Assembly: GCA_937121005.1 (NCBI GenBank)
Contig: CAKZKB010000529.1
Location: 1 to 48,783, forward strand
Direction: 5' to 3'
Source of the DNA: an uncultured cyanobacterium
GTDB lineage: Bacteria > Cyanobacteriota > Cyanobacteriia > Cyanobacteriales > Geitlerinemataceae
DNA: 48,783 nt
Shown: positions 28,634 to 36,801 of the stretch, piece by piece
How positions within the stretch are numbered: the first letter of the stretch is position 1
How the letters are laid out: each line of letters begins with the position of its first letter
The notes under the pieces: model-generated
Databases searched by the model: none
What the model was told of the DNA's origin: nothing
Seen by the model: the letters and a program-made list of their open reading frames with translations, nothing else
Position numbers and translations under genes: made by a program

Positions 28634-30654
28634 AAGCCATTCTCCTCAATGACTCGATTGTAAATCTCGCGGTATTCTTTCCACCGAGGCGAGCGTCCGT
28701 TCTTTTTCATTCCCCAGATCTTGTAAATAGTATCTGCCTGATTCATGCCCCGCATTTTGCAATCGAGAATTGCCTCGATCGTCTCTGGGTCAATATCGGC
28801 TGTAGCGGTGGAGACCCCATTGTTCGCCACTGCCACCGAATCGGTGGTTTCCTTGTGGAGAGAGAGTTCTAGCGGTTGCACTCCGTTGCCACCGCGCCCG
28901 TTCGCCACCGCCGTGCCACCGCTTGCCACCGCCATGCCACCGTCATCGGTGGCACGGTGATACTGTGAGTAAATCTCGCGGAACGAACGCGGCATCCAGG
29001 GGTACGGATCGGCTAAATTCACTTCAGGAATACGCACCGGGCGAACGCTATTACCGCGTTGCTTGCCGTGATGACTGACGTGGCGAAAGGGGCGCAAAGA
29101 TTTTCCATTAAAACTGGTAATTTCAATGCCAGAGACAAAGTTACCTTCGTGAACTTCGAGATATTCTTTTAAGGTCGGGTTGCTCTCTAGTTCCTCCTTG
29201 CTCACTCGTGCCATCAAGCCGTCATTGAGATAAATAATATAATAGGCGCGGAAGACCCCCGTATTCCACAAGGATATGCCTTGTGGCTTCAGGTTTTGGA
29301 TCTGATTGTCGGTGGTACAGGTGAGGGGAAAGACTTTACGTTTGCTACCCCGACTCTCGAAGGCTCGCAAACATTCTCGCACCTTCTCGACTCCCTCTTT
29401 TTCTAGGTTATCGAAGGCAGTCAACGCCTCATCAACAATAGGCACGATCGCGGGGGCATTGTCGTATTTTTCCTTGTCGTTGCGAAACGGTAAGCTATTC
29501 GATTTCGCCCCCACCTGCTTTTCTAATTCGAGGAGAAACTCTAGGAAAATGTAGGGGTTGTCGGTAGCGGGGATTCCCAACCGATGCCAGCTACTTTTAG
29601 GGTTGCCCGCTTCCGAAATGTCGAGAACAAAGGGGATAATACCCGCGCCGTCTGCGTAGATTTCGGCCACTTTGACACTCAATAGAGCCTTACCCGATCC
29701 TTGAGAGCCGACAACGATAAGGGGCTTACGTTCGCCAGCGATAAAGCTGTCGAGTTCGGGTAGGGAGTCTTCAAATTTCTCGTATTTGAGTTTTTTATCG
29801 AGTTTGGTTTTGAGAATAGCGATCCGAAGTTTGTCTCGTTCTCGTTCGGTTTTTGCTTCGTCTAACGCTTTGGCGTACCCTTGCTTATACTGCACTGGCA
29901 GCATATCTGAGAGTTCTTTGATTTGCTGTTGGTAGGTGGTTTGCAGGGCTTTGTATTTGGCATCGTACTCGCGTTTGGTATTGTCGAGTTCCCGGCTGTG
30001 GTTTCGCACCTTCTCCTCGAGCATCTTGAGATGTCCCTGTTCGCGGGCGCTATCCACTTCCCACTGGCGGATCTTTTCTAGGTTGCGGTTAATCGCCGAT
30101 CGCTGCGTTTCGTAGGTTTGCAACTTGGCTTTCAGGTCGGCAATAATCAGGTCGTATTCGGCTCGCAGTTGGGCTTCTTTGCCCTCCAATTGCCGATTTA
30201 GGCTATCGATGGTGGTCTTATGGTAGGTCTGCCATTTGCTTCGTTCTGACTCGGCTTCTCGGATGCGATCGTTCAATGTAGCCAGTTGGTTGCGATGGTT
30301 GGCGACGAGAGTGGCGCGATCGCTTTCCCACTTCACCCGTGCAGCTTCAGCAGCGTGTGTATCCCGTTCGTTGCGCCCAATCTGGATGCCGTTCTGTTTG
30401 GCGGCTTCCAAGGCTTGGGGATGGTGTTCGATTTGGGCCTCAATTTCGCGGGCAAATTCATCGCTACGGTAGGTGACGTAGGTAATGCCACCGCCCGCAG
30501 CTGTGCCAATTAAACCGATAAAAACGGCTAGCGGTTTCTTAGATAAAGCCCCTATCAACACGGTCGCGACTAAGGCGAAAATCGTCGTCCCGCCCGCATA
30601 AAGGAGAATCTCTCGACAATCGTTTCGGAATGTTTGTGTTAGGTTTGTTTTCAT
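28630..30654 (-). CDS. Membrane-anchored coiled-coil P-loop ATPase of unknown function
   Basis: Two N-terminal TMs, ~200 aa coiled coil, Walker A-like VVGSQGSGKALLS, Walker B-like APAIVPIVDEAL. Confidence 0.7.
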   Translation of the reverse strand: MKTNLTQTFRNDCREILLYAGGTTIFALVATVLIGALSKKPLAVFIGLIGTAAGGGITYVTYRSDEFAREIEAQIEHHPQALEAAKQNGIQIGRNERDTHAAEAARVKWESDRATLVANHRNQLATLNDRIREAESERSKWQTYHKTTIDSLNRQLEGKEAQLRAEYDLIIADLKAKLQTYETQRSAINRNLEKIRQWEVDSAREQGHLKMLEEKVRNHSRELDNTKREYDAKYKALQTTYQQQIKELSDMLPVQYKQGYAKALDEAKTERERDKLRIAILKTKLDKKLKYEKFEDSLPELDSFIAGERKPLIVVGSQGSGKALLSVKVAEIYADGAGIIPFVLDISEAGNPKSSWHRLGIPATDNPYIFLEFLLELEKQVGAKSNSLPFRNDKEKYDNAPAIVPIVDEALTAFDNLEKEGVEKVRECLRAFESRGSKRKVFPLTCTTDNQIQNLKPQGISLWNTGVFRAYYIIYLNDGLMARVSKEELESNPTLKEYLEVHEGNFVSGIEITSFNGKSLRPFRHVSHHGKQRGNSVRPVRIPEVNLADPYPWMPRSFREIYSQYHRATDDGGMAVASGGTAVANGRGGNGVQPLELSLHKETTDSVAVANNGVSTATADIDPETIEAILDCKMRGMNQADTIYKIWGMKKNGRSPRWKEYREIYNRVIEENGL

Positions 30655-30660
30655 TTTCTT

Positions 30661-31122
30661 CTAGTCCGAAAAATTTACAGGTTCTAATTGCGGGATGCGA
30701 TTGTGAAGAACTCGAAACTGCTCTGACATATTCTCATTATCGGCTTGTTTGAGTTCCAATTTAATGGACATCGCATCGAGTTCGCTCATTATTTCCTCTT
30801 GTTTGAGCCGTCGCTGCACCTCCAATCCTATGGAAGTGTCGATTGCCATTCCTAAGCGGGTGTCGGCTTGTCCGGCTTCTTCCCGTTTAATTTGCATTTC
30901 GGAATACGCTTTGTCGAGTTCGTATTCTTTGCCCTCTAAGTTGTATTCCTCAATCTGTCGATCGACGGCTCGTTGTTCGTATTTAAGTCGGGCGATTTCT
31001 GTGGATTCGATCTCGGTATCGAGTTTGTATTCTGTTTGTCGGGTTTTCTCGTCGGCAATACGATCCTCTAACTCGATTTGTATGTTCTCTTGTTGGTATT
31101 GGTAAGTCGATTTAGCAGGCAT
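30661..31122 (-). CDS. Coiled-coil protein
   Basis: ATG at 31122 MPAKSTYQYQQENIQIELEDRI...; charged helical composition. Confidence 0.55.
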   Translation of the reverse strand: MPAKSTYQYQQENIQIELEDRIADEKTRQTEYKLDTEIESTEIARLKYEQRAVDRQIEEYNLEGKEYELDKAYSEMQIKREEAGQADTRLGMAIDTSIGLEVQRRLKQEEIMSELDAMSIKLELKQADNENMSEQFRVLHNRIPQLEPVNFSD

Positions 31123-31123
31123 T

Positions 31124-31348
31124 TTAAGGTAGGGGAATGAGGGGCAAAAAGGCAATGATGCCGATGACAATGATGACGACGAAAACGATCGTCCAAAAGC
31201 CACCGCTATCATCGCCGCGACGGTAGCTAGAACGCCGATAGGATCGGTGATGGCGGCGCGGGTAACGATCGTCCCGTCCGCGATCGGTTAGCCAGACGAG
31301 GAAAGCAAGGCTCCCCAATATGGCGACTAGGGTTAATTCCAGTTGCAT
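31124..31348 (-). CDS. Small protein with two TM segments
   Basis: 74 aa MQLELTLVAILGSLAFLVWL...GFWTIVFVVIIVIGIIAFLPLIPLP. Confidence 0.55.
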   Translation of the reverse strand: MQLELTLVAILGSLAFLVWLTDRGRDDRYPRRHHRSYRRSSYRRGDDSGGFWTIVFVVIIVIGIIAFLPLIPLP

Positions 31349-31386
31349 GGTGAATTCGCCCCTCTTTTAGAGGGTTTTGTGAGGGA

Positions 31387-31524
31387 TTAGAAGATGATTT
31401 GTAGTGCCACTAAAACAATAATAGCGATGATGAAAATGGGGATCTGTTTTTGCCGTCCGGTTTGAAGGCAGTACAAGATGTAGCCAACGGCAAGAACGGC
31501 CCCTAGTAATTGCTTGGGAGACAT
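31387..31524 (-). CDS. 45-aa membrane protein (not in the ORF track)
   Basis: Hand translation MSPKQLLGAVLAVGYILYCLQTGRQKQIPIFIIAIIVLVALQIIF*. Confidence 0.55.
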   Translation of the reverse strand: MSPKQLLGAVLAVGYILYCLQTGRQKQIPIFIIAIIVLVALQIIF

Positions 31525-31554
31525 GATAGAATGTAGGGGTGATGCCCCTCAGTT

Positions 31555-31655
31555 GAGTTCAGAGTTCAGAATGCAGAATTCAGAATTAAGACTTTTACCT
31601 AAAGTCGGAGGTTTTTAGCCTTTCTGAAATCTGAACTACGAACTCTGAATTCAAA
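31555..31655. repeat. Inverted heptad arrays (intergenic)
   Basis: GAGTTCAGAGTTCAGAATGCAGAATTCAGAATT ... CTGAACTACGAACTCTGAATTCA. Confidence 0.8.
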
Positions 31656-31720
31656 AAGAGGGGTGTTTGTGTTAGGAGGGGGAGCTATTCAATACTTGGC
31701 CGTAGGGATAGCTCCTTTTC

Positions 31721-32062
31721 CTATCGAGATGAGCCGATAGCGACCATTCCAAGAATTACCAACAGAGTGGCTATCAATAAGGCGAACATCATCGTAGGGA
31801 TAAAATTCGCTTCGTTTTGGGCTTCTCGGTTTCGACGTTTGATTTCATCACTTGTTAGGACGGGATACGAGCGACATTCTACGGTTTCAACTTGCGGGGG
31901 ATTCGGTTCCCAGTTCGTAGAAGTGCCATTTCCTGAATTGACGATAAAGTTGATATCGCCTTGCACTAAGAAGGTATTACCGCCTTTTTCTACGGCTACT
32001 TTAGCCACACCAGCGAGGGCTTGGGTGTCGGTAACGGGGATGATTTTGTTAGGTTCGTTCAT
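31721..32062 (-). CDS. Tail-anchored membrane protein
   Basis: ATG at 32062 MNEPNKIIPVTDTQALAGVAK...; C-terminal TM FIPTMMFALLIATLLVILGMVAIG. Confidence 0.55.
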   Translation of the reverse strand: MNEPNKIIPVTDTQALAGVAKVAVEKGGNTFLVQGDINFIVNSGNGTSTNWEPNPPQVETVECRSYPVLTSDEIKRRNREAQNEANFIPTMMFALLIATLLVILGMVAIGSSR

Positions 32063-32136
32063 CGACTTAAAAGGTAGAAAGTTAGACACACTGCAACAGA
32101 GAAAAAGAACCACTGAATCGGGTCTATTTTGGGCAT
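32059..32136 (-). CDS. 25-aa TM microprotein coupled by ATGA to the next gene (not in the ORF track)
   Basis: Hand translation MPKIDPIQWFFFSVAVCLTFYLLSR*; its TGA overlaps the ATG at 32062. Confidence 0.45.
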   Translation of the reverse strand: MPKIDPIQWFFFSVAVCLTFYLLSR

Positions 32137-32158
32137 TTTGCACCTCAAACGAACCCCT

Positions 32159-32608
32159 TTAAGCGGCGTTTACGTGGCATTTGAGGGCATACTCAGTAAT
32201 CCCGATCGCGCGGAATTCGAGGATGCAAGAAATAGCCAAACGGGTCAGGCGATTTTTGTCATCAAAAAATCCTTCTAGGAGATGGACTTGCTCGATACCT
32301 TTTAGGTCGTTAGCAATGTCCCGGCGGTGGCACTTTAGGACTTTAGCCAAGTCAGTCCGGGTCATAGGCTGTAAGTGTTGCCCGATCGTGTGATTTTTGT
32401 GGTAGCGGTCAGCATCACCTCGGTACTCTTTGAGTGCCGCCAATCCCTCAATACTAATACCGTTGTCATGGTTTAAGGTGTCGCTATCGTGATAGAGAGA
32501 TAGGTAACGCATCCAAACTTCGACCTTTTGAACGCTAACGTCTAGCAGTTTGCTAGCTTCGATGAAAGTAATGTAGTCGGGATGTCCTGTGCGTGGTTTG
32601 TGGTTCAT
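32159..32608 (-). CDS. Putative DNA-binding (HTH-like) protein
   Basis: 149 aa; TFIEASKLLDVSVQKVEVWMRYL and MTRTDLAKVLKCHRRDIANDLKG look like HTH segments. Confidence 0.5.
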   Translation of the reverse strand: MNHKPRTGHPDYITFIEASKLLDVSVQKVEVWMRYLSLYHDSDTLNHDNGISIEGLAALKEYRGDADRYHKNHTIGQHLQPMTRTDLAKVLKCHRRDIANDLKGIEQVHLLEGFFDDKNRLTRLAISCILEFRAIGITEYALKCHVNAA

Positions 32609-32664
32609 TTTAACACCATAATAAGAGACAGAGAATGAAAAGAATTAGGACGAGAGAGGCATAA

Positions 32665-33102
32665 CTAACTCCTGGGCAAACTCTCTAAGAGTGCCGCTAG
32701 AAAGTCGCGGCTATCGTTGAGTTCGAGGTTAGTAATGCGGCGAATGTCACGGATAAGAACTCCGAGGGGAACGAGTTTAAGCTGAAGTTGGCTCACTTTC
32801 CCGTAGCGCGATCGCCACAATTTTTCTACTTCACAAAACTGCGATTTATAGGGTTCGTCCCAAATCTCTCGCGGCTCGTGAGGTTCGTTGGGATCGGCTT
32901 CGATTTCGTTGCTACCGAGCAAGCAAATCTGCCCGTTATCCTCAGTTTTGGGAGGAAATAACAAGTCAAATCGAGAAAGTCCAATCCCCCAGGGTTTGCC
33001 AAAGTCAACGATCGGGAGACCGCTTTTAGGGCAAATTTTTCCCGTAAAATGTCCGTGTCGGTTGCGAGAGGAGTCGTACAAGTAGTCGCCGGGGTAGAAC
33101 AT
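32665..33102 (-). CDS. Hypothetical protein
   Basis: 145 aa ORF, collinear. Confidence 0.5.
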   Translation of the reverse strand: MFYPGDYLYDSSRNRHGHFTGKICPKSGLPIVDFGKPWGIGLSRFDLLFPPKTEDNGQICLLGSNEIEADPNEPHEPREIWDEPYKSQFCEVEKLWRSRYGKVSQLQLKLVPLGVLIRDIRRITNLELNDSRDFLAALLESLPRS

Positions 33103-33174
33103 ACTGCCTCTGTTAGAGAAGAATTAACAGGATGAGGACGATCGCACCGCCCGACAGCATGGCGGCGATAGCCG

Positions 33175-34101
33175 CTAGAAGACAGAGCCAGAGGGGAACT
33201 TCCCCGCCGCGAGTTGTTGTAAGATTTCTCCGGCTTTCGATGGGTCTTTTTCGAGCAGTTGGATAATCTGGGCTTTCTGAGATGAGCTTAGGTTTGGATC
33301 GGCAATTATTTTTTCAATGACTTGTTGTTTGAGCTCGTCTTGCTCGAATTGCGCCTCCCCTTGTAGCTCTAGATTTTTCAGTTTGGCGCGGCGGGCGTAG
33401 CCTCGGTTAAGTGCATTTTGCTCTTCAATGGAATCGAAGAGTTGTTGCAGTTGGTTGCGATTGGCAGCGATCGCTTCGGCATCTGCTTTGTAATGGTTGG
33501 CTTCGGTTGCGTATTGGTGGGTTGATAGCAATGCCAATACGTGCGCCGGAGTCAATTGTTGCCCGGTGGTGCGAGTCAGTCCGTGCGCGGGAATGTCCAC
33601 CGTATCGTGAGTGGGAGTTAAATCCTCCGCAAGTCGCCGCGCTAAAGGTGCGGGGGTTGAGGGATGGATGTCAGGATGCACTGCCGGGGTGCGAGTGCTG
33701 GTGGGTTGGGGATCGGGATCGCGTCCTTGCGATCGTTCGCGTTTCCACACCAGAGACTTGTAGCGCTTGAAGGGTAGGCGATCCTTCGTCGGAATATCTT
33801 GAGCGCAGTGAGCGCGGTAGTCTTCCAATGCCTCGATCGCGAAGGGGGTGAAGTCATCCGAGTCGGTGAAAAGTTCGTCAAGGCGGTGCGGGTAGAGTTC
33901 CTTGAGCTTGTCGCGCCAGCCTCCAGTTTTCGTGATGGCCTGGGGCGTGACGTTGAAGCGATCGGCGACCTCCGCAACGGTGTAACGGTCTTGTAACGGT
34001 TGTGTAACGGTTGTGTAACCGTTTTGAAACCGTTCGGTAACGGTTACATCGTCCGGGGAGTTTATCGCCTGAAAGTCTGTCTCTGAGTAGTCTTTAGCCA
34101 T
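33175..34101 (-). CDS. HTH-containing plasmid protein, candidate replication/partition or transcription regulator
   Basis: YTVAEVADRFNVTPQAITKTGGWRDKL HTH; N-terminus encoded by an iteron array; helical C-terminus. Confidence 0.6.
   Translation of the reverse strand: MAKDYSETDFQAINSPDDVTVTERFQNGYTTVTQPLQDRYTVAEVADRFNVTPQAITKTGGWRDKLKELYPHRLDELFTDSDDFTPFAIEALEDYRAHCAQDIPTKDRLPFKRYKSLVWKRERSQGRDPDPQPTSTRTPAVHPDIHPSTPAPLARRLAEDLTPTHDTVDIPAHGLTRTTGQQLTPAHVLALLSTHQYATEANHYKADAEAIAANRNQLQQLFDSIEEQNALNRGYARRAKLKNLELQGEAQFEQDELKQQVIEKIIADPNLSSSQKAQIIQLLEKDPSKAGEILQQLAAGKFPSGSVF
33981..34046. repeat. Six contiguous 11-bp iterons (consensus TGTAACSGTTN) inside coding sequence
   Basis: TGTAACGGTCT TGTAACGGTTG TGTAACGGTTG TGTAACCGTTT TGAAACCGTTC GGTAACGGTTA, exact 11-bp phase. 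Confidence 0.9.
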
Positions 34102-34128
34102 TTAGCTTGCCTCGGTTACAGGAGGGTT

Positions 34129-34150
34129 GGTAACGGTTGCGTAACCGTTC
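34129..34150. promoter_or_regulatory. Two further 11-bp iterons in the divergent intergenic region
   Basis: GGTAACGGTTG CGTAACCGTTC, forming an inverted repeat between the divergent genes. Confidence 0.8.
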
Positions 34151-34987
34151 TTGTCTGTTAAAGTAACTTATTTATCTTCCAAAAGTCAATATAATTTTCC
34201 AAAAAATACAAAAACTAGAAAAAGTGCGGGGAAATACCCTCCACTTCCGCAATGGGGGACAATAGAAGCGCAGATCGAAAAGGCAACTGGGGTGGAGGAT
34301 TGGAAGCAACGCCGGAAACGGCGGTTCGCCTTGCTGCTCAAGCGGCTAAGAGGAGCTAACCCTGCTCAAGAATTCGCAGAGCAGGTTTTTCAGGTTGGAT
34401 CGGGAACGTACAGCAAATGGGAAAACGCTCAAAGTTTCCCGTCTCAAAGCTGGGAAAGGGTAATCCCCCATCTTGCCGAACTCACAAAAATTTCCGTTCA
34501 AAAACTTGATATTTTTGTCAACTCCCAACGAGAAGCCTCAGACGAGGAGATCGAACGGGAGATAGACGAACTTTTGTCCCCGCCTCGCCTCTCACTGGCA
34601 ATTGTTCTGGATTGGATCGCAAATGCTAGCATCCCAGAAACCAGTGAAATACTCGAGGTCATCGCTCAGCGCCTCCGATCGCAAGTTCAGGATTCCGAGC
34701 CTTCAGTCAATCCAGCCGTGCCATCGATCGGCCAGACTCCTAAACGTTTGGCTGACATCGTGCAGCGCCTCGATCTGCCCAAACTAGCTAGCTGCCTAGA
34801 CATTCCCTTGTCCCGTATAGAAGCGATCGCCAATGGAGAACGGCCAACGGATTCAGAACTTCGGTCGATCGAGAGCGAGCTCCTCAATTTGGGAGTCAGC
34901 GATGAAGTTCTCAATAAAATTAAGCTGGCTCTTCCACCCGATCCAGATTCTGAGGTCAAATATTCTCACGATCGCGATCGAGAATGA
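34151..34987 (+). CDS. XRE-like HTH protein (start uncertain, TTG as listed)
   Basis: RFALLLKRLRGANPAQEFAEQVFQVGSGTYSKWENAQSFPSQ is XRE-like; no in-frame ATG near the 5' end. Confidence 0.55.
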   Translation: MSVKVTYLSSKSQYNFPKNTKTRKSAGKYPPLPQWGTIEAQIEKATGVEDWKQRRKRRFALLLKRLRGANPAQEFAEQVFQVGSGTYSKWENAQSFPSQSWERVIPHLAELTKISVQKLDIFVNSQREASDEEIEREIDELLSPPRLSLAIVLDWIANASIPETSEILEVIAQRLRSQVQDSEPSVNPAVPSIGQTPKRLADIVQRLDLPKLASCLDIPLSRIEAIANGERPTDSELRSIESELLNLGVSDEVLNKIKLALPPDPDSEVKYSHDRDRE

Positions 34988-35080
34988 AGGATTTAAATGT
35001 GGCTCGATTTTAGAGGAGTTCTCTTGAGTAGGGACAAGTTCTGCTAAACTAGAGTTAACTGTTGATGCTCCTCTAAACTA

Positions 35081-35356
35081 ATGAAAACCACCGTTCGCGT
35101 TACGCCAGACAATCAACTCCCTTTACCACCACAAGTGCGCGAGTCGTTACATCCCGGCGATGAATATTCGGTTTCGGTTACAGAAGAGACGATCGTCTTT
35201 ACAAAAGTGTCTCCTCCCGCTAACTTGGATGAATTCTTCCAAGATCTGCGATCGCTCGAACCCGATCCAAGTCAGCCTAGCTTGCAAGAAATTGCCGATC
35301 TCGTGCGAGAAGCACGGCAAGAACGCCGTTTGCAGGAACAACAGCACCAGGGATGA
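35081..35356 (+). CDS. AbrB/MazE-like antitoxin
   Basis: MKTTVRVTPDNQLPLPPQVRESLHPGDEYSVSVTEETIVFTKV SpoVT/AbrB-like fold; overlaps the PIN gene start. Confidence 0.7.
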   Translation: MKTTVRVTPDNQLPLPPQVRESLHPGDEYSVSVTEETIVFTKVSPPANLDEFFQDLRSLEPDPSQPSLQEIADLVREARQERRLQEQQHQG

Positions 35357-35892
35357 AAGTCGTACTCGATGTGAATGTTTGGGTTTCGGGGTTGTTGTGG
35401 GGAGGCGTTCCCGGAAGAATTCTAGAACTTGCTAAACAGAGACGCTTTACTGTTTTTGGTTCTGAGGCATTATTGCAAGAATTGAGAACGACTCTTCATT
35501 ATAGCAAATTGCAATCGAGAATCCAGTACCGAGGTTTGACCGCGATATATCTTCTCTCAGTTGTCGAACAATTGGTGGAGTTGTGTCCGACGATCGCGAT
35601 CGTTGGGAAATTTTGTAATCAATACAAGGCTGCGAATGCTGGCCCGACGAAAACAAGCTCCGCGCAAATCGGCGGCGACGAAATTACAATCGAACAGGCG
35701 AGCCTCTGTAAAATCAACACCCGCAAAATTAGCACCATTGCTCCGAGCTCGATAAAGGGACGATCGACGGAAATTTGCGCCTTGGCAGTCCGCGTTCGTG
35801 AAGTTGGGTCGATCGAGTTTTGCGTCTTGAAAATCCCAACCGCGCAGGTCGCGATCGCTGTAATCTGCACCTTCAATAAAGTCGGTTTCTGA
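35353..35892 (+). pseudogene. PIN-domain toxin, C-terminal half replaced by read-through into antisense sequence
   Basis: MKVVLDVNVWVSGLLWGGVPGRILELAKQRRFTVFGSEALLQELRTTL is PIN; sequence after ~35600 is antisense to the pentapeptide gene. Confidence 0.65.
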
Positions 35893-35934
35893 CTCAAACT
35901 GTCTCTTCATAGCTTTTTTATCTGGGTCGTGCAA
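35557..35934 (-). CDS. Pentapeptide repeat protein
   Basis: ADYSDRDLRGWDFQDAKLDRPNFTNADCQGANFRRSSLYRARSNGANFAGVDFTEARLFDCNFVAADLRGACF. Confidence 0.7.
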   Translation of the reverse strand: MHDPDKKAMKRQFESETDFIEGADYSDRDLRGWDFQDAKLDRPNFTNADCQGANFRRSSLYRARSNGANFAGVDFTEARLFDCNFVAADLRGACFRRASIRSLVLITKFPNDRDRRTQLHQLFDN

Positions 35935-35939
35935 AACTA

Positions 35940-36551
35940 CTAATTTTCAACCCCATCGAGCCAGCGTACTAGGTCGGCTTCGCTGTTGAAATCGAACAGG
36001 CTCACCCCCAAGTCTTCAACGCGACTGACGGGCAAGCGGCGCACCCGTTCCTCCACTTCTGGGGCGATCGTCCCCAACAGACGATGGAGTTGCCGCGTCA
36101 CCAGCAACACCGCTTCTTCTTCTTTAGCCCGACGCTCTACACTGGTCACGTAACGCATTCGCTTTTCCTCCTCAATTTGAGAGATTTGTTCCCAGAACTC
36201 TCGATCGAGTTCTTCGGGCAGGCTCATCAACCAGTCAATGAAATGGAACAGGTTAATGACATCTTCCCGAGCGAAACCCCCTTCGTAAAGCCGCCGGGTG
36301 AGAGCAATTTTCCACTGCTGGCGCTCTTGCCGATCGCTTCGGGTTTCTAAGGCTTTAAGATGTGCCATTACCACTGTAGCAAAAAGGTTTCCACTCCCTT
36401 CGAGTTCCCCCCACCGCGAGCGGTAATCGAGCAATTTGACGATGGGGAAGCAGAAACGCACCCGCGAACCGAATAGTTCGTCGTCCAGTTCGTTCGGCCG
36501 CCAATGGGGACGATCGCCACCCCTTCGGGGAATTAAAAATGCAAAATTCAA
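35940..36551 (-). pseudogene. DUF4351/Rpn-type protein, probably N-terminally truncated
   Basis: C-terminal IAPEVEERVRRLPVSRVEDLGVSLFDFNSEADLVRWLDG; N-terminal region starts abruptly in NELDDELFGSRVRFCFPIVKLLDYRSRW. Confidence 0.55.
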
Positions 36552-36585
36552 AATTCAAAAAACGTGGATCTGTAATTTTGAACTT

Positions 36586-36801
36586 TTAATTTTTAATTTT
36601 TAATTGGAGCGCAGCGACGGTTGGAGTTCTTTGTCGAGAAACTCTACCGGTTGTCAGAAGCAACTGGACGCGAGAGCCGCCAGGAGTTTGAATTCCGGGT
36701 TCGCCTCGATCGTCGGAGGGTTCTACTTCAGATGCGATCGCGCCCGCATTAAAAACCATTACAATTGCGGTGGCAATCGTCGCCATAGTTCGGATAGCCA
36801 T
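36586..36801 (-). CDS. Short signal-peptide protein, possibly a truncated DUF928-type protein
   Basis: MAIRTMATIATAIVMVFNAGAIASEVEPSDDRGEPGIQTPGGSR. Confidence 0.35.
   Translation of the reverse strand: MAIRTMATIATAIVMVFNAGAIASEVEPSDDRGEPGIQTPGGSRVQLLLTTGRVSRQRTPTVAALQLKIKN

Noticed and set aside
32611-32664. Hydrophobic stretch SYASLVLILFILCLLLWC in a gap
   Set aside because: No usable start codon in that frame.
33113-33160. 15-aa hydrophobic micro-ORF MLSGGAIVLILLILL
   Set aside because: Plausible TM peptide, but no credible RBS or start for a longer form; too short to support.
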